A stretch of 64,000 bases of DNA, from NCBI GenBank assembly GCA_030549495.1, contig JAUIRK010000745.1, positions 310,001 to 374,000 of the forward strand, given 5' to 3'. Below the pieces are notes generated by a model. It was not told the origin of the DNA and did not search any database. It worked only from the letters and a program-made list of their open reading frames with translations. Positions within the stretch are counted from its first letter, which is position 1. The number at the start of each line of letters is the position of its first letter. Position numbers and translations under genes: made by a program. Below are positions 27,701 to 38,269 of this stretch, in pieces. The DNA comes from Nectonema munidae (lineage: Eukaryota; Nematomorpha; Nectonematoida; Nectonematidae).

Positions 27701-30700
27701 ATTTTTCTGAAGGAATAAATGATACTATATTTTCAAGAGTTTATTACTCAAATTCTTTTGTTTTTGTATAGTGTAGATTGGAAACCAGTAGTTCCAGCTT
27801 CTCGTATTAATCTTTTCATCCTACTGACCTCTTTTTAAATGAAGCACTCTTTTGTTTGAGTTGAATAAAGTCATTCTTCACTCTATAAAATAGTTAGACA
27901 CGCACGAACGGTCGCGTATCCAGACTCGGTTAAGTTTGATGGTTGGACGGACACGTTATTGGATTTATTTCGACAAGATCACATTTCTTCCCTAATGATG
28001 CATTCTGTCTCATTTTGAAAGAATACGTGTGTTTTTCTTGTGTTGTGAGTTCAAAAGCGCATTATAAGACAAGTTATGGCAAACTCACACCTTCTGTGGA
28101 CAAGATGTTAAAAATATGGGTGTATGTCACAGGGATGGCCAAGCTGCACTGCAATTTACTTCCCCTTAGATAGCTTTGTAATATTACTTACTCAAATAGC
28201 ATTATGGCAGAAACATTATCTTTGTGAAATTCGCATTTATTGTCACAATTTAAAGTTATTTAGCGAGTCACTTGATTATCGTTGAATCCCTGTTTTGTGC
28301 ATGGACAAAAGTTCGTGCGTAAGACGCGGGATTCGTGAAACCCAGGTCAGGTCTAAATGCGCATCAAGTAGTCATAATGATAAAATGGGAGTCCACTCTA
28401 CACGAAGCTTGTGAAACATGACGGAACTGGAATACTGATCTGGTAACGTTAAAGCTCGTCATTATAGTCCTCAAATTTTGGACTGAAAAGGGTATGTACT
28501 ATTATTTAATTCGTCGAAGAGATTTAAAGATTTTTCAGCAAAAGAAGTGGCTTAACTTATTTCTAAGTATAGGAGGGCGTTTGGATACCGCCAACAAATT
28601 AAAAGCAATGCTTCGATGTGTTGCAGCACAAGTAAATGCATTCATCAAATATTCATATGCACTACCTGGATTAGCTCATATCTATACAATATACATGCAC
28701 TGATGATGTATCGTGCATTAGTCAATGTGTATCTGCCAATGAGAACCGCAAATGTATCATTTAGCATCAATTTTTCATTCGCCAACCTCTTATCCGCTTC
28801 GTCCCCATACTTCGACAGCGCAATCTATGAAAGATAGCACGTGGGCCTTTTCCCTATGAACTGAAGGTATCATTTTTATCGGCATGTCCACGACACATTT
28901 TTATAGGACGTGTGTGTTTCCTTGGTCCTTTGAGGTCAAAAGGACGGTTTTTTGCACTTCAATATTAATACGCTAATCACATATGTTCCCAGATGTTTTT
29001 AAATAATTCAGGACAAATGGCAAAGGGTTAGACAGATCCATATAAAATTTATTATTGTCCAACACTAATATTAATATTATTAATTCGAAACTAGCAAGAA
29101 ATTTATAATTATTAAATCTAAAATGGGAAAATAAGTTTTCCATCCTTGAACTACACACTTTTCAACGCCAAAAATTAACCTAGAACAATGGGAATTTATA
29201 CAAGATTCGTAGAAAAAGTTGGAGAGGGTTTTCCGTGTCAATACAAAAGAGTGACGGTCTTATAGAAGACAAGGCGCGCATAGCCACTGAAATAATATAA
29301 TTATCATCAATTCTTTCTTTACTTTTCGAATGAATTACTAAACATTGTTCTTAAGGACTTAACATGTAGAATTGTCAGGGGTGTCTGTAAGATTGACTCC
29401 TTTCTTGGCTTTGGATCGAGCATGAAATCTGTGTTCTTAGTTCGACACATGGTGTGCAATTTCGCCTTTGTTCCAACGTTCACTCACTTTATATATAGAA
29501 TTGGGCATTAAGAAGTCTAACTGCGTCTCTTTGAGTTGATAGTCTCTGTTTTCTATATTTTTATTCTATTACTTCCCTATCTTATTTTTCTGTTACTATT
29601 AAAAGTATTCGTATGAGTATTACTACATGTTGTAGCATTAATAGTAGAAATACTATAAAAAATTATTTGCGTCGACATTTTGTCACACTTGAACAAATGT
29701 TGACATTGAGACTGGCGTCGTTTTGTCTGCCACCTTTAAAAGTGTCCACATTTTTTGTCAGTACTTTGTCTGGCAGGGGTTTGACATAGATGATTTCACA
29801 ATTTTGTGAGTGTATGAACCATTTTTACAAGTATGAAATTATATTTAAAATAAAGGGCCTTATAAGCATTTTTGGAAACTTTGTCGAATCCACTTCCTAA
29901 TGATGATGAATTTGATTTTTAGGTGAATAAAACGATAAAAGGATTTCCTAACGCCAAAGTCGTGGAGAGAACCCTGCAGTATGAAAACTGCGACATCTTA
30001 GTCCCTGCAGCGGGCGAAAAACTCTTCAACAGCGGCAATGCTGATCTCGTTCGTGCAAAGGTATGCATCTTTTCTCTCGCATACGCTAACACCATTCCAT
30101 CCAATACGAGTCGGCAAAGATCTGTCTGGGACTGCCTACATACTCCATTAGTGCAGGGCCTATTGCACTGTTTCCCAACCTTTTTAGCTTGCGACCCTAA
30201 GTTTCGACTTAACTTAAGGTAGCGAACTTTACTCTCACAAAGAGCTTATGTTCTATTATGTAAATTTAATTTTAAAGATTTACTTTCATAAAAGAAAAAA
30301 GGAAACCGAATTTCATATTTCAAAAATAGATTTATTTTAGTTTTTATTCGACTTAATGAATTTCTGTAGTATTTGTTTTTTTGAAAACAAATAAAACTGT
30401 ATTAAATTTTTTTAATTCACCCTCTTTTGTTAAAAAATTATTTCATTTCTGAAAATATACTATCGTAGTGTTTTTAAGCTAAGGACGAAGGCTTTTATTA
30501 CAATTTTGATTTGCAAAGAATACAAAAGGCAAAAAAAGGACGCTCACGTAAAATTAGAAGCAATTATCGCATATTAGTTTAGACTTTAGAGTGTAATTTG
30601 CAAGTTTGAATGCCTCTGGTGGAAGAAGATGGAGTTGGTTGGGAAAAGGCATAAAGGTTGAGGAGGGATTTAGTTTTCAAGTAGATCTTACTCTCATTGA

Positions 30701-33700
30701 TTCTTGCGATAAAAGTAGAGAGAGCCTTTTTATGAAAATTTTTCTTCCTCCACTTTTTATAGAAGGAAAATCTTGCGGGGAGTTGAACTTGGATATGATA
30801 AAGGAGTTGAGGCAAGCCATGTCCAAATAATTGCTGAATATCGCCATCGGCCACCTTCTACAAGGCTTGTAGCTTCGATATTGCTTGAGCATCCGGTTGC
30901 CAACATCTACTCCACTTTTATGCTTGTTATATTCAATCATTGATTCAGGTTTGCCCGCAATAGAAGTTATTTCAACTTTTTTTCAGTGTTGTACGATAAA
31001 ATGTAAAAAACTTTGAAGTTTCGTTTGGCATGTCTTTTCGGAATGTATGCTGGGAGAGAAGCATCTTTCGAATAAACTACACGAGTTCACACTCATTTAG
31101 CTTGAGAGTTTTCAGGTAGTACTAATTTTCGGGATAAATCTTTTCGTAGACATCACAGTCCCACATACAGTGTACTTTTCCGTAAGGGTCCACCTGGCTA
31201 ATTCATGGGAAGTAAAAAATCTATCCATATAAATACCAATACCCTCTGGCAAATTTGAATCGGAAAGAAGTCGTTTTACTATGGAAATAGCGGAAAAATA
31301 ACTTCGGTCTTCTAAACCGGAAATATATATTTCAGGTTTCATGTAATAAAAGCCTTTTGAATCGTTTATTTGATAAACAATTTGAATATTTTCAAGATGT
31401 CTGTTTCCCTACGTGCCAATCCTTTGGGACCTCTAGGAGAGATAGAAGTATTTCTTATATTTTCTGTTTGAGCTCTTCCCCTTCTAATGGTAAAGGGCTC
31501 CCAACTATAACTGATATCGTCAGCACAGGCTAAATTTTTATCCGTTTCACTTTTTTGAAGTGAACTTGATTCGCTAATTTCATGGAAAAAAGACGAATCA
31601 CTTGATTCTTCAACAAAACTACTCGAAGATGAAGATTCCATGGAAAAGACGTGAAAACTTGAAATGAGTACTGGAAACTTTAAGTATGAAATGGATGAAA
31701 CGCAAAGAAAATAGAGCGAGTAACGAAGGCGGTAAAATGTAAAGAAACTAGATCAATATTATATAGGATGGAATGGAATATTCGATCAGACAGTTGTCAG
31801 CGTTAATACGTACGATGTATGCACACGTGGTATAGCGCCCAATGAAAGCGTAATATTTCAAGGTTTTTCTTTGCGAAGAAGAGCGATGAATCATCCTTGG
31901 CGTAAACGATGAAATCGTTTTTATTATTGTATCTTGCTGTAAAGATTTGATGTGAAGAACAAGTGATTTATTGTGATATCGTGTTTATTCTCAACATCAC
32001 TTGGCAAATAACATAAAAGCGATAGAAAAGTCTCATTACGTTGTATGATAGATAGCACAAACTTCTTATTAACTTCTTTATTTTCTATAAAAGAAATGTG
32101 GATTAAAATGGTATATTCGTGTAACAGAAAATGCTGTAAAGCGAAGGTCATGCTTCTCGACTAAAAATCGTAATATCACAATTTTCGCGAAATAAAAGCC
32201 TTTCTTAAATTGTATTAGATTCCTCACATAAAAATTTATTATAATTATCTTGATATATTAATTAAAATCATACAGCCACAATCTTTTAAGTTTTTACTTT
32301 ATGCTGTTATGCGATTGGATAAAAATGTTTTAAATTTTTTTGGACTCCTTTGTTCAAATTAATGCTCAACCAAAATATAGAGCACACTATGCTCTTCTCA
32401 AACGAGAAATAAACCGTCTACGCTACAGGCTGGACAGTTTATTTCTAATGAATTGTTTTTTTTATATTGAAATTAGCAGCCATAAGTAAAACTGAGGCGC
32501 ACTCGTCATAATAAACTTTCGTAATCTGCTACAATTAGAAGACGCCACCATCTGCTGATAAAAATGACTGACAAAGGCATAAAATGCTTCTTCCTAACCA
32601 CAATCTTCTTTTCTCATAAGGAAAGAGTTCTCTCTTAACAGTTCTTTCATCCATCTTAGATCATTGCGGAAGGAGCAAACGGACCAGTGACCCCAGACGC
32701 CCACGAAATATTCCTGAAGCGCAAAGTTCTCTGCATTCCAGATCTTTTTGTGAATGCGGGAGGCGTCACAGTTTCCTACTTTGAATGGCTCAAAAACCTG
32801 AGTCACGTCAGTTTCGGACGTCTCCTCTTCAAGTACGAAAGGGACTCCAATACTCACTTGTTGGGTAAGTGTTATTTTAGAAGCACTTTTAGATTTTACC
32901 AATTACTAAAATCATTTTTAATTAAAGACATTTATGAACTTTCAAACATTAACTTAGTTCTTCATCGCAACGCAACTTAGGTTACATTTTTAATTCCGAT
33001 GTATACTCAGATCATATTCTTATTTAATTTGAATTTTATGTCCAATCAATAAAATCGTTTGCTTCCATCTTTTCAATTTGCGCAGGGCTAAGAATAAAAG
33101 TAACACGGTCTCTATGAATAAAAACTAACGCCCAACATTACACTTCAAGTCCTTCACTTTAGTGATGATAAATTAACGCAAAGATTGGGTTGAAATTCTG
33201 ATCAGATTAGCACTCGCATTTTGCTTCATTTTCTTATTAAATAGTCCAACCCTTAATGTTTTGAGTAGTAATAGGTTCTCCTTTGATCCACGCTACGAAA
33301 GTACACAAGCACCCACGTCAAGGAAGGTGTAAAGTTGTCTTGGATAAATTTTTGCTATTTCTTCAAAATATTCAAGTGACCAAGTAAGCAGCTAATTACC
33401 AGCAAAGCCAAGCTTCTTCGCTTCAACGTATTTGCAAGCTGAGTTTTGGTTATTAATCATTTCCATGCAAAATGTACTCTCCCTAGCGAATTTGTATTTA
33501 ACGCCATCCCTTAGACCGCGTGATTTCAAAAATGCATTAGATAAGAATCTTACTTATCCTTACTCCACAATAAAGAAAGTGTGAAATATTTTGAATGTGC
33601 CACATAATGACAATATGCAGCATATAGCAAGCTGAGGATGAGAAGGCTTTCTTTAGGCGAACCAGTCAACTTGACATGACATCCACGTAATGCTCTTTCC

Positions 33701-36374
33701 TATATCTTTAGAAAGTGTTAGAGAGTCCTTGGAGAGAAAGTTCAAAGAAAATATTCAAGTGGTTCCAAGCGAGGCATTCCAACGAAGGATTGCTGTAATT
33801 TTTCTCTTTTTATACTCCAAAAGGCTTAAACTTTATTTGTTATCCATAATCAATCAATCAATCAATCAATCACCTTTGAGTAAGGAAAACTACAACGTTT
33901 TGTTGTTGAAGCAGCAAAAACACTAGTCCTCATTTTTAGGCAAAACTTTTATTTTTTATAGTTATACTATTTCATGTTTAAAGATGTTTTACGTGATTGA
34001 AAGATTCATTTGTCTCGAAAAGAGCATTGGTAAAAGGAACAAGTTTAGGAGGAATGTATGCGAATGGTTATAGATCATTTTCAAGGTATTAAAACAATGG
34101 CATTAAAAAGTTTGTCTCAAAACGCGGCCAATGAAAGAGATTTGAAGAGTGTGTGATGTATGAGGGATTTTGGAGTGAAAACTCTGCGACTCAGAGGGAG
34201 AGAGAGATCATTTTTAGAATTAAAAACACAGTCCCAAGTTGTATAGGTTTTTTATTTTATGGTAAATATTGATAAAATATTATCCTTCGACATAAATTTG
34301 AAAAAAATAATCATTGAGACTAAGATTCAGACTTTAGATGTAACACTTGAAGAAAATGAGTTATTGTAAAGTACCTGAAAAGTTGGAAAAGATGAAAAGC
34401 TAGAGAACCATTTGTGGACGTTGCCTCTTACTCCGATTTATATAAAGTTTTAGTAAAGGATCATTCTTAGCGTTATCATAAGCTTTCGAGAAATCAAGAA
34501 AGGATATACTCTCATTTTTACCATATGAGTTTAGGGAGACAAGGTAGACAAATATATTAGCGCACCCTTAGTACTCTTATTTGGGAGAAAATCAAATTTA
34601 TGGCGTGCAAAAAAGTTTACTTTCATTAAATAGTTCATGAGTTTAATATAAAACCATTTTTCAAAAATTTTGAAATATTAGACGTAATTGCTATAGAACA
34701 AAACTATCTGTATTATCAGGTGATGCTTGATATCAAGATTGGTATGACCCTGGGGTGCTTTAACTTTGTAGGGAAGATCTCTTTCTTGATAGAAATGTGG
34801 AAGATAAATACTACTAATACTAAATACTTAAATGTTTAAAATAATCTAAATTTTCACCTTAATTTTGTTCTTTTGCCATTTTAGGGAGCTTCAGAAAAAG
34901 ACATTGTACACTCAGGCCTTGAATATACAATGGAAAAATCAGCGAAGGTATACCTTTTTAAATAGTGTTTTGTTTGAAATTGTAAATTCTCATATGCGAG
35001 GAGATACGCTGGCATAGATAATAAATCAATATATACGAGTGTTCAATACGAGAGCCTTTGACCATTGAAAAAATCAAAATCAAAAGATTATTTTTTCAAA
35101 GCAACCTAGCCGAAACTGAACAAAAAATTATGCTTTTTTACAAATCGATTATATAAATGCTGGTTGGTATTGTTAACATACTAACGCATTTTCCTCTAGA
35201 TCAAAAAAATTTGGCCGAAAGTAAACAAAACTCAATATCTCAAAAGCGTGATACATTTTTCAAAACGAGCGTAGCCTAAGAATACAAGAAATATTTTCTA
35301 ATGATACCACACTTAATGCATAAACTGATTTAAAGGCCTTGTATTTCTCAAAATGGTGTTACTTAAATTTACACAACTTTTAGAATATTGAAATGAAAAG
35401 CCAATAATTTATAACTAAAAATTTTTATAAATAAATAAATGAGCCTATTTTTTGCTACAAAGAATAAGGGTTCATATGATATGTACACATTTCTATAAAA
35501 AATGGAGACTACTCAGAATTTTTGTCAATAAAAGACCACTGATAATCTCCAACTCCGATGGTTTCTATTCCATATACAAATGACTAGGGAGACAATGTTC
35601 AACTTTTTGTTCATATTTTGTTAGATTTAAGATTTGATATACCTCATAGGATGTTACAAAGTCATTACCTATATCTTTGCAATTTGCGCGATATTAAATA
35701 ATATATTTGTCAATTAACAAAATATAATTCTGTAATTAAAGAATCGAAAAATATTCTTTAAAAAATGAAAAATATTTATTATTTTTAAATATATCGTTGG
35801 CTCCCGTTACTTTTAGTTTCCTATATTCATGATTTGATAAAAAATGATTAGAGAGACTGGGTTTCTCTTTCTATTCTAAAAATAAGGGGAGCTTTAGGCT
35901 TCGTTTCTTATGAAAAATAATAAAAAATGGAGTGATTTGTCAATTTTTTGATTCAACATTTGTTAACGCTGTGAGCTTTCTTTTATCACGCCTCTTAGAA
36001 GAGCGTTTAAATTTTTTATTTTGTGTGCATCGCGTTGCTAATCGGCGGCATTTCTGAGACGCGGTGCAGTGCGCGTGTGTTGATTTGTTTCTGTGATGGC
36101 CATCGCTCAGTATCCATGTCCTTTACCAGTTGCTTCATCGCCTACTTCCTTCACATTTTTGGGTGAAGTGTGCTTTAAGCGCCCCCCCCCCCCCATTGCA
36201 CTGAACAGCCCTTTGTATTTTGTCATATGTGAACCAATGCATTTTCTCGTTTAGAGCATTATGAGTATTGCGTTGCGCTACAACCTTGGCCTGGACATCA
36301 GATTGGCAGCCTTTATCTACTCCCTAGAAAAAATATATTCCTCCTATTTGAACAAAGGACTCACCTTTGCCTAG
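16119..36374 (+). CDS. GLUD1: Glutamate dehydrogenase, mitochondrial (10 exons, 542 aa)
   Basis: Catalyses reversible oxidative deamination of glutamate to 2-oxoglutarate and ammonia in the mitochondrial matrix with NAD(P). Exons: 16119-16524, 20109-20309, 20366-20452, 20924-21012, 22585-22821, 29923-30060, 32660-32864, 33712-33794, 34885-34947, 36255-36374. All junctions are GT-AG and keep phase. Residues 1-40 are basic and Asn/Ser-rich without acidic residues, as expected of a matrix presequence. Residues 165-174 carry [10 protein letters not shown] with the catalytic Lys near 170; the dinucleotide motif GFGNVG is at 295-300; AEGANGP and [13 protein letters not shown] follow. The antenna (about 430-485) is present, which marks the animal form. 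Length is close to human GLUD1 (558). No broken or missing key residue is seen. The family assignment is very secure; the symbol follows the vertebrate orthologue. Confidence 0.98.
18622..18739 (+). repeat. (ATG)n / (GAT)n microsatellite
   Basis: About 39 trinucleotide units of GAT/ATG with a few interruptions (GGT near 18636 and GGTTGT near 18714). It can be read as a run of Asp codons, but sits inside GLUD intron 1, so it is a simple repeat and not a gene. Confidence 0.97.
18815..18869. promoter_or_regulatory. Cluster of three TCAC(A/G)TGA E-box motifs with near-palindrome
   Basis: TCACATGA at 18815-18822, TCACGTGA at 18844-18851 and TCACATGA at 18858-18865, plus a partial CGTGAT at 18833. 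The last two form a 30-bp near-perfect inverted repeat (18840-18869). The 8-mers fit the M-box / CLEAR type site bound by MiT/TFE bHLH-zip factors; regulatory function is inference. Confidence 0.35.
20109..20309 (+). CDS. GLUD1: GLUD exon 2, catalytic lysine
   Basis: Follows acceptor TGTGTTAG and ends TTCATAG|GTTTTC. Encodes [18 protein letters not shown] and the Glu/Leu/Phe/Val dehydrogenase signature [15 protein letters not shown] with the catalytic Lys at about residue 170. The next intron is only 56 bp (20310-20365). Confidence 0.97.
20366..20452 (+). CDS. GLUD1: GLUD exon 3
   Basis: Encodes [19 protein letters not shown] and IADTFAQTI, the conserved segment after the catalytic lysine. 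Donor is ATCG|GTAAGG. The 471-bp intron that follows holds no recognisable feature. Confidence 0.97.
20924..21012 (+). CDS. GLUD1: GLUD exon 4
   Basis: Encodes [19 protein letters not shown] and [10 protein letters not shown], the strongly conserved substrate/cofactor region. Acceptor is TTTTTCTAG; donor is GGAAGG|GTATAA. Confidence 0.97.
21013..22584. other. GLUD intron 4 (1.6 kb)
   Basis: AT-rich. A 129-codon open frame at 22035-22424 shows no domain. A GTTCAAACC B-box-like word near 22365 may mark an old tRNA-derived repeat, but the match is too weak to call. Confidence 0.4.
22585..22821 (+). CDS. GLUD1: GLUD exon 5, Rossmann nucleotide-binding motif
   Basis: Begins GLFHGVDIF and contains the dinucleotide-binding [19 protein letters not shown] (residues from about 295) and [12 protein letters not shown]. 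Donor is CTC|GTAACT, phase 0. The Gly-rich loop is intact. Confidence 0.97.
24585..24720 (+). repeat. tRNA-derived SINE, copy 1
   Basis: Contains a Pol III B-box-like GGTTCGATCC in a decayed tRNA-like head, then the body ATCAAGCCTACTTTC, GGATACAAGCGG and CTCGGTGAAAACACCCC. Near-identical words recur in the same order at 40926-41070 (+) and, reverse-complemented, at 48705-48830, which establishes a family. Confidence 0.75.
25732..25852 (+). repeat. Degenerate 19-22 bp tandem repeat
   Basis: Variants of (G)GTACCAATGATCTTTACGG recur about five times, for example AACCAATGATCTTTACG, TACCAATTATCTTTTCGGG and TACTAATGATCTTTACGGG. The copies are imperfect, so it is old. Function unknown. Confidence 0.6.
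27195..27650 (-). mobile_element. LINE ORF2 C-terminal end
   Basis: A 141-codon minus-strand frame (27636-27211) contains [20 protein letters not shown] and a Cys/His cluster [17 protein letters not shown], then [10 protein letters not shown] and stop. This is the usual tail of Jockey/I-like LINE ORF2, where a CxxC-H-C knuckle follows the RNase H region; the final Cys is Trp here. The element ends at an AT microsatellite (about 27160-27200), as LINE 3' ends often do. It is 5'-truncated. Confidence 0.7.
29923..30060 (+). CDS. GLUD1: GLUD exon 6
   Basis: Encodes [15 protein letters not shown] and [18 protein letters not shown] to RAK, matching the CDILIPAA segment of the family. Acceptor is GATTTTTAG and donor is AAAG|GTATGC, both phase 0. 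Confidence 0.97.
30166..30215 (+). repeat. hAT-like terminal sequence
   Basis: CACTGTTTCCCAACCTTTTT followed by GCTTGCGACCCTAAG resembles the left end of many hAT elements (CAGTGTTTCTCAACC then GCGACCCC). No matching right end or 8-bp target duplication was found, so only a fragment is claimed. Confidence 0.4.
30579..31641 (-). pseudogene. piggyBac-type transposase remnant 2, internally deleted
   Basis: In GLUD intron 6, antisense to the gene. The Ser-rich N-terminus (31641-31366) has ISYSWEP and [10 protein letters not shown]; it is followed at once by [16 protein letters not shown] and [18 protein letters not shown] (31342-31112), then the C-terminal [20 protein letters not shown] and [17 protein letters not shown] (30940-30677). 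Blocks between the N-terminus and MKPEIY, including the first catalytic Asp region, are missing compared with remnant 1, so an internal deletion of several hundred bp is likely. Frames differ between blocks. Confidence 0.8.
32660..32864 (+). CDS. GLUD1: GLUD exon 7, start of antenna
   Basis: Encodes [38 protein letters not shown] and [16 protein letters not shown]. The last segment starts the antenna helix that mediates allosteric communication between trimers in animal enzymes. Acceptor is CATCTTAG; donor is TTGG|GTAAGT. Confidence 0.97.
32865..33711. other. GLUD intron 7
   Basis: No confirmed feature. On the minus strand, 33530-33300 gives a fairly long open reading beginning [20 protein letters not shown] with one stop; I cannot assign it to any family. 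Confidence 0.4.
33712..33794 (+). CDS. GLUD1: GLUD exon 8, antenna
   Basis: Encodes [20 protein letters not shown] and EAFQRRIA of the antenna. It is a few residues shorter than the human segment, which has a Gly-rich KHGGTIP stretch. Acceptor is ATCTTTAG; donor is ATTGCT|GTAATT. An (AATC)n run lies just downstream near 33850. Confidence 0.95.
34420..34790 (-). mobile_element. LINE reverse-transcriptase fragment in GLUD intron 8
   Basis: Minus-strand readings give [17 protein letters not shown] and [20 protein letters not shown], the RT motif with the first catalytic Asp (LDFSKAfD) and the preceding FGFlpnrST block. Frames are broken. It lies antisense between exons 8 and 9. Confidence 0.7.
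34885..34947 (+). CDS. GLUD1: GLUD exon 9
   Basis: A 21-codon exon encoding [21 protein letters not shown], almost identical to the animal consensus. Acceptor is CATTTTAG; donor is GAAG|GTATAC, phase 0 at both ends. Confidence 0.97.
34948..36254. other. GLUD intron 9
   Basis: Contains one copy (about 35640-35800) of an unclassified interspersed repeat also seen at about 53480-53625, and a run of 13 C at 36182-36194. Nothing else recognised. Confidence 0.5.
35640..35800 (+). repeat. Unclassified interspersed repeat, copy 1
   Basis: Shares an ordered series of words with 53480-53625: CTCATAGGATGTTA, TTACCTATAT, TTGCAATTTGC, TAAAGAATCGAAAAAT, ATATTTATT and a final CTCCC. Divergence is substantial. 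No coding sequence, so it is probably an old non-autonomous element. Confidence 0.6.
36255..36374 (+). CDS. GLUD1: GLUD terminal exon 10
   Basis: Encodes [20 protein letters not shown] and [15 protein letters not shown], then TAG at 36372-36374. The C-terminus matches the animal consensus ending in GVTFT. Acceptor is CTCGTTTAG. Confidence 0.97.
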   Translation, partial: SIMSIALRYNLGLDIRLAAFIYSLEKIYSSYLNKGLTFA

Positions 36375-36534
36375 GCAGCATTCACACACCACGTGGATGC
36401 GTGAGCAGCGCCTATCCAAATGGTTCGTTGCGAAGTTTCCCTTTGTCAAAAGAGACTTATATACTCACTTGTATTCACGTTTTTCTTTATTCTCATCCGG
36501 TGTAAGACATCATTCGATCTTATTATATTTCAAA

Positions 36535-36540
36535 AATAAA
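36535..36540 (+). terminator. Candidate poly(A) signal of GLUD
   Basis: AATAAA about 160 nt after the GLUD stop, the first such word in the 3' flank. Confidence 0.5.
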
Positions 36541-38269
36541 TTTATTCATGTTCCTCTCTACTCTTTCATAATGAGGCGCTCCCTTGGTCGCTTCTTCTAC
36601 CGCACTACATCGCAATGTTTGCGCTCATTTTAGAAATAACTTTGCTAAAACACTGAAATTTAAAAGCATACTTCCACTTTTCAGCGAAATAGAATAACAA
36701 CACAGACCATTTGCCCGCATGCTTTAGAATATTTGTTGATGCTTTTACTTCTTTTATTCACACCTTTCAAAGCAGATGGGACTTTTCGACTTTCTCCAAG
36801 TTTGCTCTAATATGTAAAGTGTAGTTTGTGTACTGCTTTATTGTGAAGACTGCTTGGTAAAATAGAAGGTTTCTGCTTCAACCAATATTTCCCTGCAAAG
36901 TGTAGGCACGATGAAACAGATTTAGATTTAAGAATATTTAAATCGGCATTGTAGCTGTAGAAAAATCTAAGAATAGTGTTTTTGTCAGTTATTATTTCAA
37001 TTATATATTTACTTCTTTTTAAGGTTTTTTAAGTTCCTTGCATAATTTCAAATACAATTTGATGGGAAGATATTAGTATAAATTTACTTTAAAATATAAA
37101 AATTAGCCGTAAATATATGTTGTGAATATCTATACCATGAATTAGCATCACAGTTACCTTCAAAAATGATTGAAGCATACAATAGCGGTTTTTCAAACAG
37201 GCGTCAAGAAAGTTTAATATTCGGTTTCAAATGAAGGGTGAAACAAAATTTAGACAAATGAGATTATTACTTTAAATAGTCAATAAATAATAAAATATTG
37301 TTATTTTATCAAAATCTCGGATTAATTAGAAAAATATAAACTTTAAGAAATTGCGTTCTGCACTTCTACCTTATATTAAAATATAAAATCATTCGAGGGC
37401 AATATTTAGATAAACATACATTTTTTTTTCTCTCCTTTCTTATTATATTTTATTGCTAATGGAATTAGACGATTCTCCCATCCCTCTTGAAAAACAGACT
37501 AAGAATCGCCACTTTTCCTCCGATATTGATCATTTAAAAGCAAATGCACGTGATTTATTTGAGAACTGCAACAGATAAAAGAGATAGATCCATGTAAAAA
37601 CAAAAGTGCTATAGATGCATAAGTATCGCCATCAAAAAGATACCTCACTTTTAAAAACAAATTTACGACCTTAAACAACCACACATTTAAGCCAAGATGT
37701 ATCATCAAACGGATTGCAATTGATTTAAGCTATGAAGATTTAATAAGCTCGTTAAATTATTGCGATTATCACATATCAAAGCTTGAAGGAGTAAAAATGT
37801 TAGAATCTCAAACATTGATACTAAAAATGAACACTTTCAACTTGCAATAATCGAATCTAATAACCCCCGAGTTGCTTCCATTTTAAGCAAAAGTTCCTAT
37901 AACAACTCTCTCCCTAATCGATTAGGAAGCCAAAATTTGTAATAAGTCTGGCAAATTAGGCCAATACGATAAACTCTGCCACGCCAAAGTCCAGCTCATT
38001 TAAAATGCTCGAAGTTCGGACATAGACTTCAGAGAATTCTCATAAGCCTACTCCAATGCTTTTATGTTTAATTTGCCCTCCAACTGATCTTTCTATCAGC
38101 GAAAAAGACGTCAATGAATGAAGAGTAGGGAGAGTGCTTAAAATGTGAGAGGTACAGAACACTCCATGTTCTATGCATGTAATGATGTGACTTCTGTTGA
38201 GAAAATCATTGAAAAAGCAAAGGGCTACTTGGATCAAACCCCTACATGGCTTGATCGGTGGTGCTCATC
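36541..38269. other. Intergenic, nothing recognised
   Basis: AT-rich sequence downstream of GLUD. Short open frames at 37499-37708 (-) and 38040-38237 (-) could be parts of the neighbouring transposase remnant but show no motif. Confidence 0.4.

Larger units (their letters stand above)
22822..29922. other. GLUD intron 5 (7.1 kb)
   Basis: The largest GLUD intron. It holds a SINE copy (24585-24720), a degenerate short tandem repeat (25732-25852), a LINE 3' piece (27195-27650) and one copy of a 28-bp word shared with 41248-41275. The rest is AT-rich and unrecognised. Confidence 0.6.

Noticed and set aside
33300-33530. Minus-strand open reading in GLUD intron 7
   Set aside because: Looks protein-like for about 48 residues but has an internal stop and no family match I can name.
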